This document shows, in pieces, positions 1-8,086 of a stretch of DNA of 64,000 nt (position 1 is the first letter of the stretch; every line of letters begins with the position of its first letter). The notes beneath the pieces were generated by a model. That model saw nothing but the letters and a program-made list of their open reading frames with translations. It was not told the DNA's origin and did not search any database. Location of the stretch: contig NZ_JNZY01000002.1 of the NCBI RefSeq assembly GCF_000717655.1, forward strand, positions 310,001 to 374,000. The letters are read 5' to 3'. This DNA is from Streptomyces katrae (lineage in GTDB: Bacteria > Actinomycetota > Actinomycetes > Streptomycetales > Streptomycetaceae). The position numbers were made by a program, and so were the translations under genes.

Positions 1-59
1 TGATGTGCCCGGCCCGGCCCGGCCCGGCCGGGCGGAGCCCGTCAGTCCGCGGTCGGACG

Positions 60-341
60 CTACGCGTCCAGGCCGATCGCGAACGCCGCTTCCAAGTCGT
101 GCTGGGAGTACGTGCGGAACGCCACGTGGGTGTCCGTCGCCTCCACGCCCGGGATCTTGCTGATGCGGCCCGGGATGATGTCCGCCAGGTTCTCGTGGCG
201 GGCCACGCGGACCAGTGCGATCAGGTCGTACGTCCCCGTCACGGAGTAGACCTCGCTGACGTTGTCCAGTGCGGCGATCGACTCGGCGATCTCGGGGATG
301 CGGTCCACGCTGGTCTTGATGAGCACGATCGCGGTGATCAC
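60..341 (-). CDS. Stand-alone Lrp/AsnC ligand-binding (RAM) domain protein
   Basis: This 93-residue protein consists only of the RAM/effector-binding domain of Lrp/AsnC regulators, with no helix-turn-helix. The sequence runs MITAIVLIKTS, then a YSVTGTYDLIALVRV strand region and a KIPGVEATDTHVAF strand, as in the alpha/beta ligand-sensing fold. Such proteins probably oligomerise and bind small molecules such as amino acids; the target here is unknown. It starts with GTG, and its first bases overlap the stop of the upstream rhomboid gene by 4 bp (GTGA), so the two are very likely cotranslated. Family confident; function open. Confidence 0.85.
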   Translation of the reverse strand: MITAIVLIKTSVDRIPEIAESIAALDNVSEVYSVTGTYDLIALVRVARHENLADIIPGRISKIPGVEATDTHVAFRTYSQHDLEAAFAIGLDA

Positions 342-1084
342 GGCTGGCTGTCTCCCTCGGTGGCCGTCGCTGGTCTCCTCACTCTAGTCGTACGCCGATA
401 CCGCACCCACGCGTAGACGAAGCCGAGCGAGAAGCCCACCACATGAGCCAGGTACGCCACCCCCGGGCCGCTCCCGGCACGGTGCGCCGCCAGCCACTGG
501 AGGCCGAACCAGAACAGCAGGACGATCCAGGCCGGGAAGCGCAGCGGCAGGAAGAGGAGGAACGGGAACAGGCTCGTCACCCTCGCCCGGGGGAACAGGC
601 ACAGGAAGGCGCCGAGCACCGCCGAGATCGCACCCGACGCGCCGACCAGGGTCTGGGCCGAGGAGGCGTTGGCCGCCGCGTAGGCCGCCAGGGCGAGGTA
701 ACCCGTACAGACGTAGAAGGACAGGAATTCCGGTCGGCCCATCCGCTCCTGCGTCATCACGCCGAAGACGTAGAGGAAGAGCATGTTGCCGAGCAGGTGC
801 AGCCAGCTGCCGTGCACGAACAGCGCGGTGAGCGGGGTCAGCAGCGCCCGCCCCGACCCGGTGAACAGTTCGTCCGGGACCACCCCCCAGCGCCGGAAGT
901 AGGCGGTGCCCGCCTCCAGTAACCGCTCGCCCGTCCCGTACGCGGGGTTCAGTCCCGAGGCCGGGCCGAGCAGGAACACCGCGCAGCAGCCGGCGATCAG
1001 CGCGTGGACGACCACCGGGCCCCGGACGGCGTCCCGGACGCCCTCCCGGAGGGCCTGCCACCTTACGATCATGCGATTGAGCAT
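338..1084 (-). CDS. Rhomboid family intramembrane serine protease
   Basis: This 248-residue polytopic membrane protein would cleave transmembrane segments of other proteins within the lipid bilayer. The catalytic serine lies in GASG (Ser150) and the partner histidine in AHVVGF (His214). The conserved HGSWLHLLGN loop-helix is at residues 91-100, and about six hydrophobic segments fill residues 25-230. The substrate cannot be told from the sequence. The gene is translationally coupled by a 4-bp overlap to the RAM-domain gene downstream, a pairing that is suggestive but unexplained. ATG at 1084 was chosen as start; an in-frame ATG four codons later is an alternative. Confidence 0.88.
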   Translation of the reverse strand: MLNRMIVRWQALREGVRDAVRGPVVVHALIAGCCAVFLLGPASGLNPAYGTGERLLEAGTAYFRRWGVVPDELFTGSGRALLTPLTALFVHGSWLHLLGNMLFLYVFGVMTQERMGRPEFLSFYVCTGYLALAAYAAANASSAQTLVGASGAISAVLGAFLCLFPRARVTSLFPFLLFLPLRFPAWIVLLFWFGLQWLAAHRAGSGPGVAYLAHVVGFSLGFVYAWVRYRRTTRVRRPATATEGDSQP

Positions 1085-1199
1085 GACCCAAGCGGACCCA
1101 CCCGGAGCACCGGCAGGCCGTAGGGTTACGTGCTGCGGTCCGCCGATTGACGCAGACGGCGGCTTTAATTGAATCAGCTACGAAGGAGAGAGCGGCCTG

Positions 1200-1439
1200 A
1201 TGACGGTTCCCCTGCCGACCGACACCACCCGGTGGCGCTGCACGTTGTGCGGCAATCTCACGCGTTTCGACGTCACTCGTTCGTCGAAGGTCGTGGAGTA
1301 CGTCCACCTGGATCTTGCCGGGGAGCCCAAGGTCGAGGAGCGCGAGGTGGTCAATGAGACCATCGAGTCGGTCCGCTGCCGGTGGTGCAACGCGGTGGAT
1401 CAGATCGAGCTCGTGGACAGGCCGGGCACGGACTCCTGA
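1200..1439 (+). CDS. Small zinc-ribbon-like hypothetical protein
   Basis: This 79-residue protein has two CxxC pairs (Cys14/Cys17 in CTLC and Cys60/Cys63 in CRWC) separated by about 42 residues, the layout of a treble-clef or zinc-ribbon site. There is no signal peptide or membrane segment. The start is supported by a good Shine-Dalgarno sequence (GAAGGAGAG, about 1181-1189). It precedes the NYN-domain gene by about 40 bp on the same strand and may form an operon with it. A nucleic-acid or protein-binding role is inferred only from the cysteine arrangement. Confidence 0.75.
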   Translation: MTVPLPTDTTRWRCTLCGNLTRFDVTRSSKVVEYVHLDLAGEPKVEEREVVNETIESVRCRWCNAVDQIELVDRPGTDS

Positions 1440-1482
1440 CGGAGCCGGGCCCACAGGTAGATCACGGTAGGGGTGACGGATT

Positions 1483-2844
1483 GTGGAGCCAGCAAGCGGC
1501 GCTGAGCCGGCCGACGCGGCCGGCGACGCCGCGGAGGTGCTCGACCGCCCGCTGCCGGAAGGCGTGCGGCGCCGGGTCGTCGCGCTCGTCTCGGACGCCT
1601 TCGGCGGACTGACGGTCGCGGACCTCCCGGCGCAGCTGCGCCAGTACGCCCGGTTCACCCCGAGCCGGCGCGCCAAGTTCGCGGGCAACGCCATGGCCGC
1701 GGCCGTGGAGACGGACGCCGTCTTCCGGGGCCGCGTCGCCGAGAAGCTGCGCGAGGCGCAGGCCGAGCTGGCCGGTGCGCTGGAGTCCGGTGCGCCGCCT
1801 GCCGCCGCGGACCCGCTGGACGTGGCGGCCGCCGCGTACGTGCTGCGGCCGGTCGGCTGGGTGAAGCTGGTGGCCTCCGCGGGCGAGGAGGCGCAGCGCG
1901 CCGACGCCGAGCGCGTCGGCGAGGAGACCCGGCGCGAACTGGAGCGGCTGCGCGAGGAACTGGCTCAGGCACGGGACCTGCAGCGCCTCGGCGGCGAGCA
2001 GGTGCGGGCCGAGCTGGACGCGGCGCGCAAGGAAGCGGAATCGCTTCAGCGCAAGCTGCGCAGCGCCCAGAGCGATGTGAAGCGCGGCGAGGCGGCCCTG
2101 CGCAAGGTCACCGCCGAGATCGACGGGATCCGGGGCGAGGCGGCCGCGCACGTGGCCGCCGCCGAGAGCGAGACCCGGCGGCTCAGGGCCCGCCTCGCGG
2201 AGGTCGAGGCTTCGCTGGAGACCTCGCGCCGGGCCACCCGTGAGGGCCGCAGCGTCGAGGACATGCGGCTGCGGCTGCTGCTGGACACCGTCCTGGACGC
2301 GGCGCAGGGGTTGCGCCGCGAGCTGGCGCTGCCGCCGGTCTCGACGCGGCCGGCCGACACCGTGGACGCGGTGGAGCCGGGCCGGATGACCCCGAAGGAC
2401 ATCGCGGCGCGGGCCCTGTCGGAGACGGATCCGGCGCTGCTGGACCAGTTGTTGGCGCTGCCCCAGGCCCATCTGGTGGTCGACGGCTACAACGTGACCA
2501 AGACCGGCTATCCGACGATGCCGCTGGAGAAGCAGCGGCTGCGGCTGCTGGGCGGGCTGTCGATGCTGGCCGCGCAGACCGGCGCGGAGATGACCTGTGT
2601 CTTCGACGGAGCGGAACTGGCGGCCCCGGTGCTGCTCGCGCCCCCGCGCGGGGTACGGGTGCTGTTCTCCAAGCCCGGTGTCACGGCGGACGAGCTGATC
2701 CGCCAGCTGGTGCGCGCGGAGCCCCCCGGCCGGCCGGTGGTCGTGGTCTCCACGGACCGCGAGGTGGCCGACGGCGTGGCGAAGGCCGGAGCCCGGCCGG
2801 TGGCGTCCGCTTTGTTGCTGAAGCGGCTTTCGCGCGTTTCGTAA
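1483..2844 (+). CDS. NYN (YacP-like) domain protein with coiled-coil middle
   Basis: This 453-residue protein has three parts: an Ala/Glu-rich N-terminal region, a long charged coiled coil (about residues 140-260), and a C-terminal NYN/YacP-like PIN-fold domain (about residues 325-450). The domain begins LVVDGYNVTK and contains FDGAE and STDREVAD acidic motifs that would bind metal. Family knowledge: YacP/Rae1-type NYN proteins are endoribonucleases, some ribosome-associated. An RNA-binding or RNA-cleaving role is therefore likely here. GTG at 1483 is the start. It follows the zinc-ribbon gene, which could be a partner. Domain assignment is firm; activity is inferred. Confidence 0.85.
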   Translation: MEPASGAEPADAAGDAAEVLDRPLPEGVRRRVVALVSDAFGGLTVADLPAQLRQYARFTPSRRAKFAGNAMAAAVETDAVFRGRVAEKLREAQAELAGALESGAPPAAADPLDVAAAAYVLRPVGWVKLVASAGEEAQRADAERVGEETRRELERLREELAQARDLQRLGGEQVRAELDAARKEAESLQRKLRSAQSDVKRGEAALRKVTAEIDGIRGEAAAHVAAAESETRRLRARLAEVEASLETSRRATREGRSVEDMRLRLLLDTVLDAAQGLRRELALPPVSTRPADTVDAVEPGRMTPKDIAARALSETDPALLDQLLALPQAHLVVDGYNVTKTGYPTMPLEKQRLRLLGGLSMLAAQTGAEMTCVFDGAELAAPVLLAPPRGVRVLFSKPGVTADELIRQLVRAEPPGRPVVVVSTDREVADGVAKAGARPVASALLLKRLSRVS

Positions 2845-2965
2845 CTCCTCGACGGAATGCCCGATTTGGCATGGCCGCGAGAGAACGTACCGTCAGGTGC
2901 CCTGCACAGAGCGTGGGCTGTAGGTAAAGAACCTGGTCGGCAAGCGATTTTTTTCCCGACAGGAT

Positions 2966-2995
2966 TTGAACTGATCACAGCGGGGTCACTAGGGT
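2966..2995 (+). promoter_or_regulatory. Probable sigma-70 promoter of the first NlpC/P60 gene
   Basis: TTGAAC (2966-2971), 18 nt, then TAGGGT (2990-2995) resembles the principal HrdB-type consensus. It lies in an A/T-richer patch of the intergenic region 2845-3097. It would give a leader of about 97 nt before the GTG at 3098. I did not recognise a c-di-AMP (ydaO) riboswitch core in that leader, although such elements control other NlpC/P60 genes in actinobacteria. Confidence 0.55.
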
Positions 2996-3097
2996 CTGCT
3001 CAAACCTTCGTGCGGTAGATCACTCATTCGGAGTGACGGCGGGGGTGTCGCCGAGTTGCGTTCCTTCGGCGGCTCTAGGAAGAAGGAGCTCGCCTTC

Positions 3098-4126
3098 GTG
3101 GCGTCCCACCGTCGACCCAAGCAGCCGACCCGCACTCGTGTGACCGTGCTCACCGCCACGGCCGCCGCGGCCGTCGCACTCTCCGCACACGGCGCCTCCG
3201 CCGCTCCGGCCCAGCCGAGCAAGGACGAGGTCAAGGCCAAGGTCGACGCCCTCTACGAAGAGGCGGAGCAGGCCACCGAGAAGTTCAACGGGGCCAAGGA
3301 GCGCCAGGAGAAGCTCGAGAAGGAGATAGGCCAGCTCCAGGACCAGGTCGCCCGCGGCCAGGACGAGCTCAACCAGCTGCGCACGACGCTGGGTTCGATG
3401 GCCAGCGCCCAGTACCGCACCGGCGGCATGGACCAGTCCGTCGCCCTCTTCCTCTCCGGCGACCCCGAGACCTACCTCGACAAGGCCTCCACCCTGGAGC
3501 AGTTGAGCGGCAAGCAGGTCGAAGCGGTCCAGAAGATCCAGGCCAAGCAGCGCGCCCTCGCGCAGCAGCGCCAGGAGGCCTCCGGCAAGCTCGCGGACCT
3601 CGACGCCACCCGCAAGGAGCTCGGCGAGAAGAAGAAGGCCTCGCAGGACAAGCTCGCCGAGGCCCAGGCCCTCCTCAACACCCTGACCGCGCAGGAGCGC
3701 GCGGCCCTCAAGGACGAGGACACCCGCGCCAGCCGCAGCGACAGCGACCGCGCCGACCTCGGGAACGTCAAGGCCTCGGGCCGCGCCGGCGCCGCCCTCG
3801 CAGCCGCCAAGACCAAGCTGGGCAGCGCGTACGTCTCCGGCGCGACCGGCCCGAGCGCCTTCGACTGCTCGGGGCTGACCCAGTGGGCCTACAAGCAGGC
3901 CGGCGTCAGCATCACGCGCACCACCTACACCCAGGCCAACGACGGCACGCGCATCGGCAAGAGCCAGCTCCAGCCCGGCGACCTGGTGCTCTTCTACTCG
4001 GACCTGCACCACGTCGGTCTGTACGCGGGCAACGGCATGGTCCTGCACGCCTCCAACCCGCGCGGCGGCGTCAAGTACGAGTCCATCAACAACATGCCCT
4101 TCCAGTTCGGCGTGCGCATCGGCTGA
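3098..4126 (+). CDS. Secreted NlpC/P60 cell-wall hydrolase (RipA-like), paralogue 1
   Basis: This 342-residue exported peptidoglycan endopeptidase cuts stem peptides. A Sec-type signal peptide (about residues 1-35, ending near ASAAPA) precedes a long coiled coil (about 45-205). The C-terminal NlpC/P60 domain has catalytic Cys257 in DCSG, His305 in HHVG and a third polar residue near His317 in LHAS. GTG at 3098 was preferred to upstream starts because AGAAGGAG (3081-3088) sits correctly before it and the signal peptide begins there. The coiled coil plus NlpC/P60 layout matches actinobacterial RipA/SagB-type division hydrolases. A close paralogue follows downstream. Confidence 0.9.
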   Translation: MASHRRPKQPTRTRVTVLTATAAAAVALSAHGASAAPAQPSKDEVKAKVDALYEEAEQATEKFNGAKERQEKLEKEIGQLQDQVARGQDELNQLRTTLGSMASAQYRTGGMDQSVALFLSGDPETYLDKASTLEQLSGKQVEAVQKIQAKQRALAQQRQEASGKLADLDATRKELGEKKKASQDKLAEAQALLNTLTAQERAALKDEDTRASRSDSDRADLGNVKASGRAGAALAAAKTKLGSAYVSGATGPSAFDCSGLTQWAYKQAGVSITRTTYTQANDGTRIGKSQLQPGDLVLFYSDLHHVGLYAGNGMVLHASNPRGGVKYESINNMPFQFGVRIG

Positions 4127-4191
4127 CGCCCGCTACGGGACGCGCCGTACACCGCCCATCCGGGCGAATTCCGCGGGCCCGCTGTGACCTC

Positions 4192-4227
4192 ACGCCCCGC
4201 CGGTGACCTGCGTCTCCGGCGGGGCGT
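4192..4227. terminator. Perfect 12-bp stem-loop after paralogue 1
   Basis: ACGCCCCGCCGG (4192-4203), a 12-nt loop, and CCGGCGGGGCGT (4216-4227) form a perfect inverted repeat between the two NlpC/P60 genes. There is no U-run, as is common for Streptomyces terminators. It suggests that the paralogues are transcribed separately. Confidence 0.65.
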
Positions 4228-4360
4228 CACGGTATGTGCCCTCCGGCGGTCGTTGGCCGGTGTGTGGCCGCACGGCTACTGTCTGCCAGCGCGGAGCCCG
4301 GCACACGGCCGTCCACGGGGGGCGGACCCGGTCCCGCGCAGCGGAAGGGAGCGGTTCCTC

Positions 4361-5401
4361 GTGGCGTCCCATCGCCGGCCCGGGCTCGGCAGTCTCGACC
4401 GGAACACCAAGGTCGCCGTCCTCACCGCCGCCGCGGCCACCGCCGCGGCAGCCATGGCGGGGGCGGCCAGCGCGGCCCCCGTGCAGCCGCAGGAGCCCCC
4501 GACCGGCGCCCGCGCCCAGGTCGACCGGCTCTTCGAGGAGGCCGAACAGGCCACCGAGCGCTACAACAAGGCGGGCGAGCGGGCCGACCGGCTGCGCACC
4601 GACATCGACCGGGCCCAGGACGCACTGGCCCGCGGCCAGGACCGCATCAACACCATGCGCGGTGTCCTCGGCACCTTCGCCGGAGCCCAGTACCGCTCCG
4701 GCGGCATCGACCCCGCCGTCGAGCTGATGCTCTCCGAGGACCCGGACGAGTACCTCGACAAGGCCTCCCAGCTCGACCGGCTGACCGACCGGCAGACCCG
4801 GCAGCTCGACGAACTGCTCAAGGAACAGCGCCGGCTGGGCCAGCAGCGCCACGAGGCCTCGCTGAAGCTCGCCGAACTCGACGCCGTACGCGCCGACGTG
4901 GCCCGTCAGAAGCGCGCCGTCACCGCCAAGCTCGCGGCGGCCCGCCGGCTCCTCAACGCGATGCCCTCGCAGGAGCGGGCCGACTTCGAGCGGGCCTCGC
5001 GCGCGGGCGGGCGCCCCGAGGGGCTGCCCGAGCCGAACTCGCTCGGCCCCTCGTCGGGGCGCGCCGCGACCGCCGTGATGGCGGCCCGGGCCGCGGTCGG
5101 CCGCCCGTACGTCTGGGGCTCCACCGGGCCCTCCGGGTTCGACTGCTCCGGGCTGATGGTGTGGTCGTACCGGCAGGCGGGCGTCGCGCTGCCGCGCACC
5201 TCGCAGGCCCAGCGGTACGCGGGCCGCCAGGTCCCGCTCTCGCAGGCGCAGCCCGGCGACCTGGTCACGTACCGCTCGGACGCCAGCCACGTCGGCATGT
5301 ACGTCGGGAACGGGCAGGTCGTGCACGCCCCGTACCCGGGGGCCCGGGTGCGGTACGACCCGGTCGGGATGATGCCGGTGTCCTCGGTGACCCGTCCCTG
5401 A
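4361..5401 (+). CDS. Secreted NlpC/P60 cell-wall hydrolase, paralogue 2
   Basis: This 346-residue protein has the same plan as the preceding gene: VASHRRP start, twin-alanine signal peptide ending near ASAAPV, coiled coil, and a C-terminal NlpC/P60 domain with Cys262 in DCSG and histidines in SHVGMYV and VVHAP. GTG at 4361 follows GGAAGGGA (4343-4350) and lines up with the start of paralogue 1. The two proteins align along their whole length, so they arose by tandem duplication. The linker before the catalytic domain differs (RASRAGGRPEG), which may alter localisation. The substrate is inferred to be stem-peptide bonds in peptidoglycan. Confidence 0.9.
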   Translation: MASHRRPGLGSLDRNTKVAVLTAAAATAAAAMAGAASAAPVQPQEPPTGARAQVDRLFEEAEQATERYNKAGERADRLRTDIDRAQDALARGQDRINTMRGVLGTFAGAQYRSGGIDPAVELMLSEDPDEYLDKASQLDRLTDRQTRQLDELLKEQRRLGQQRHEASLKLAELDAVRADVARQKRAVTAKLAAARRLLNAMPSQERADFERASRAGGRPEGLPEPNSLGPSSGRAATAVMAARAAVGRPYVWGSTGPSGFDCSGLMVWSYRQAGVALPRTSQAQRYAGRQVPLSQAQPGDLVTYRSDASHVGMYVGNGQVVHAPYPGARVRYDPVGMMPVSSVTRP

Positions 5402-5434
5402 CCTCCCTGACCCGCCCCTGACGCAGGCCGTGCG

Positions 5435-5440
5435 TACGAT
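5435..5440 (+). promoter_or_regulatory. -10 element of a probable leaderless promoter
   Basis: TACGAT lies 6 nt before the ATG at 5447, which has no Shine-Dalgarno sequence. Transcription from this -10 would start at or next to the A of the start codon. No convincing -35 is visible. Confidence 0.5.
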
Positions 5441-5446
5441 CGTCGG

Positions 5447-6586
5447 ATGTCCCCGGTCCGTCGGCTCCTCGTACGCGCGCTGCCGCTCCTGCTGAGCGTG
5501 CTGCTCGCGGGGTGCGGGACGCCCGCGGTACGGGACGCCGCCGAGCAGGACGTCCGGGAGGCCGTCGCCGCCTGGTCGCGGACACCGCCCGCGCAGCTCG
5601 CCGGGATCCCGCTGGAGGGATGGGCGTACGAGGTCTCCGCGGTCCGGCGGGACGGCGCGCAGGCCACCGCCCGGGCGGAACTGCACTACCGGCTCACCGG
5701 CTACGACTTCGCCCCGGCCGGGTCGGCGCGCGAGGTGCGGCTGAGCCGGGACGGCGGACGGTGGCGGGTCACCGGGGACCGGGCCGCGCCGGGCGCCCCG
5801 CCCCAGCTGTGGGACCAGGGCCCGGTGGAGGTGCTCCGGGGCGCGCACGCGCTGGTCCTCGGCGTCGGCCAGTCCGCGCAGACCCTGGCCGAGATCGGGG
5901 CGGAGGCGGACCGGGCGGTGCCCGCGGTGAGCGCCGCCTGGCCCGGGCCGTGGGCGGGCCGCGTCGTCGTGCTGGTGCCCGGCTCCCTGGAGCGGATGGC
6001 GGAGCTGCTGGGGCGGCCGGCCGCCGAGTACCGGGGCATGGGGGCCGTCACGACGGGCCGGGTGGGCGCCGCCGCGGCTCCCGCCGACCGGGTCTTCGTC
6101 AACCCGCAGGGCTGGGCGGAGCTCAGCGCGGCGGGCCGCGGGGTCGTCCTGACCCACGAGGTCAGCCACGTGGCCACCCGCGCCGCGACCACCGCCAGGA
6201 CCCCGCTGTGGCTCTCGGAGGGCTTCGCGGACTGGGCTGCGTACCGCGGCGGCACCACCACCCCGCAGCAGGCCGCGCCGGCCCTGACCCGGGCGGTCCG
6301 CCGCGGCGAGCTGCCGGCCGCGCTCCCCGCCGACGAGGCGTTCGCCTTCGGCGCCGACCCGGAGGCACTGGCCCGCGCGTACGAGGGCGCATGGCTGGCC
6401 TGCCGCCTGATCGCGGCCAAGTGGGGCGACGCCGCACTGGTCCGCCTCTACGAACGGGCGGGCCGCCAGCCCCTGGCGACGGCCCTGGAGGAAACGATCG
6501 GGGGCGATCCGCCCGGCCTGACGCAGGCCTGGCAGGCGGGCTTGCGCCAGGAGCTGGACGCGCCCCGGGGGGTGTCGTCGAAGTAA
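5447..6586 (+). CDS. Lipoprotein with a HExxH (peptidase MA-like) zinc metalloprotease domain
   Basis: This 379-residue protein begins with a lipoprotein signal: basic N-terminus, hydrophobic core and lipobox LLAGC, making Cys23 the acylated residue. The C-terminal half has HEVSH (237-241), where the two histidines and Glu would bind zinc and activate water. A downstream LSEGFADW (Glu258) supplies the third ligand, the gluzincin pattern of peptidase MA-like proteins. It is therefore probably an outer-face membrane-anchored metalloprotease; the substrate is unknown. Translation probably starts on a leaderless mRNA. It sits after the cell-wall hydrolases but appears to be its own unit. Confidence 0.75.
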   Translation: MSPVRRLLVRALPLLLSVLLAGCGTPAVRDAAEQDVREAVAAWSRTPPAQLAGIPLEGWAYEVSAVRRDGAQATARAELHYRLTGYDFAPAGSAREVRLSRDGGRWRVTGDRAAPGAPPQLWDQGPVEVLRGAHALVLGVGQSAQTLAEIGAEADRAVPAVSAAWPGPWAGRVVVLVPGSLERMAELLGRPAAEYRGMGAVTTGRVGAAAAPADRVFVNPQGWAELSAAGRGVVLTHEVSHVATRAATTARTPLWLSEGFADWAAYRGGTTTPQQAAPALTRAVRRGELPAALPADEAFAFGADPEALARAYEGAWLACRLIAAKWGDAALVRLYERAGRQPLATALEETIGGDPPGLTQAWQAGLRQELDAPRGVSSK

Positions 6587-6597
6587 CGTCGTCGTCC

Positions 6598-6619
6598 GCC
6601 CCGCCCGTGAGGGCGGGGC
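6598..6619 (+). terminator. GC-rich stem-loop after the lipoprotein gene
   Basis: GCCCCGCCC (6598-6606), loop GTGA, GGGCGGGGC (6611-6619): a perfect 9-bp stem just after the stop codon at 6586. It probably acts as terminator. Confidence 0.6.
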
Positions 6620-6749
6620 CGGCGGGGTCTGGTGCGTGTGAGCGCAAGGCGGAGGTCGGGGTCCCCCCGCCGAAGGCAGGGGGAGGAGGCGACGTTCGCG
6701 TCGTCGACCGAGGACAACGCGGCGAGCGCGCGTGCCGGACCCCGCCGGC

Positions 6750-6783
6750 CTGGGGGCACCTCCCAGCGGTAGCCGGGGGAGGG
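6750..6783. repeat. Interspersed palindromic element, copy 1
   Basis: An imperfect palindrome beginning CTGGGGGCACCTCCCAGC and ending in a GGGGGAGG run. Nearly the same sequence occurs at 29310-29341, and a variant in the other orientation lies at 56305-56335. A related C-run/G-run hairpin is at about 6661-6689. All lie in intergenic DNA. Confidence 0.6.
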
Positions 6784-6867
6784 ACTTCGACGACCCCCCT
6801 GGGGGCCCGGGCCCGGCCCGCGGCTGGCGCGGGGCCGCGCGGGGCCGTCCGGTACTGTCGGCTGGCG

Positions 6868-8010
6868 ATGTACAAGACGCTGATCGTGACCAATGACTTC
6901 CCGCCGCGGCCCGGCGGCATCCAGGCCTTCCTGCACAACATGGCGCTGCGGCTGGATCCCGACCGGATCGTCGTCTACGCCTCCACCTGGAAGCACGGGG
7001 CCGAGGGCCGTGAGGCCACCGCGGCCTTCGACGCCGAGCAGCCCTTCCAGGTCGTGCGCGACCGTACGACGATGCTGCTGCCGACCCCGCGGGTGACCCG
7101 GCGGGCGGTCGGGCTGCTGCGCGAGCACGGCTGCGAGTCGGTGTGGTTCGGGGCGGCGGCCCCGCTGGGGCTGATGGGCCCGGCGCTGCGCCGCGCCGGG
7201 GCGAAGCGGATCGTGGCCACCACCCACGGGCACGAGGCGGGCTGGGCGCAGCTCCCGGCGGCGCGGCAGCTGCTGCGCCGGATCGGCGAGGGCACGGACA
7301 CGCTGACGTACCTGGGCGAGTACACGCGCTCGCGGATCGCCTCGGCGCTGGCGGACCGGGCGGCGGCGCGGATGGTGCAACTCCCGCCGGGGGTGGACGA
7401 GAAGACCTTCCACCCCGGGTCGGGCGGCGAGGAGATCCGGGCGAGGCTGGGGCTGTCGGACCGGCCCGTGGTGGTCTGCGTCTCGCGGCTGGTTCCCCGC
7501 AAGGGGCAGGACACGCTGATCGAGGCGATGCCGCGGATCCTGGCCGCGGTTCCGGACGCCGTGCTGCTGGTGGTCGGAGGGGGCCCGTACGAGGCGGACC
7601 TGCGGGCGCTGGCCGTCTCGACCGGGGTCGCGGACTCGGTGGTCTTCACGGGAGCGGTCCCGTGGGCCGAGCTGCCCGCCCACTACGGCGCCGGGGACGT
7701 CTTCGCGATGCCGTGCCGGACCCGGCGGGGCGGACTGGACGTGGAGGGGCTCGGCATCGTCTACCTCGAGGCCTCGGCGACGGGCCTGCCCGTGGTCGCG
7801 GGCGACTCGGGCGGGGCGCCGGACGCGGTGCTGGAGGGCGAAACGGGCTGGGTGGTCCGGGGCGGCGTCCCCGAGGACGCGGCGGACCGCGTGATCACGC
7901 TGCTGCAGGACCCGGAGCTGCGCCGCCGCATGGGCGAGCGGGGCCGCGCCTGGGTCGAGGAGAAGTGGCGCTGGGACCTCCTGGCCGACCGCCTGCGCGA
8001 GCTGCTCTGA
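6868..8010 (+). CDS. GT4 glycosyltransferase, PimB-like
   Basis: This 380-residue GT-B fold glycosyltransferase opens with LIVTNDFPPRPGGIQ, the donor-side glycine loop of the family. It has VCVSRLVPRKGQD at the start of the second Rossmann half and the GT4 E-x7-E motif in EGLGIVYLEAS. The beginning and overall plan closely resemble mycobacterial PimB' (phosphatidylinositol mannoside alpha-mannosyltransferase), so GDP-mannose transfer to a phosphatidylinositol mannoside at the inner face of the membrane is likely. A TACTGT hexamer lies 9 nt before ATG 6868 with no Shine-Dalgarno, suggesting a leaderless or near-leaderless mRNA. Acceptor specificity is inferred. Confidence 0.82.
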   Translation: MYKTLIVTNDFPPRPGGIQAFLHNMALRLDPDRIVVYASTWKHGAEGREATAAFDAEQPFQVVRDRTTMLLPTPRVTRRAVGLLREHGCESVWFGAAAPLGLMGPALRRAGAKRIVATTHGHEAGWAQLPAARQLLRRIGEGTDTLTYLGEYTRSRIASALADRAAARMVQLPPGVDEKTFHPGSGGEEIRARLGLSDRPVVVCVSRLVPRKGQDTLIEAMPRILAAVPDAVLLVVGGGPYEADLRALAVSTGVADSVVFTGAVPWAELPAHYGAGDVFAMPCRTRRGGLDVEGLGIVYLEASATGLPVVAGDSGGAPDAVLEGETGWVVRGGVPEDAADRVITLLQDPELRRRMGERGRAWVEEKWRWDLLADRLRELL

Positions 8011-8086
8011 CGGACCCGGCCCGCGATTGCGCCGACCAGGGCGCGTCGGGGCCCCGGCCGTGCATCTCCCGCCGGACACGGAAGGC

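Noticed and set aside
2845..3097. Possible c-di-AMP (ydaO) riboswitch before the NlpC/P60 gene
   Set aside because: Expected from family knowledge, but I could not recognise the conserved core blocks in this leader.
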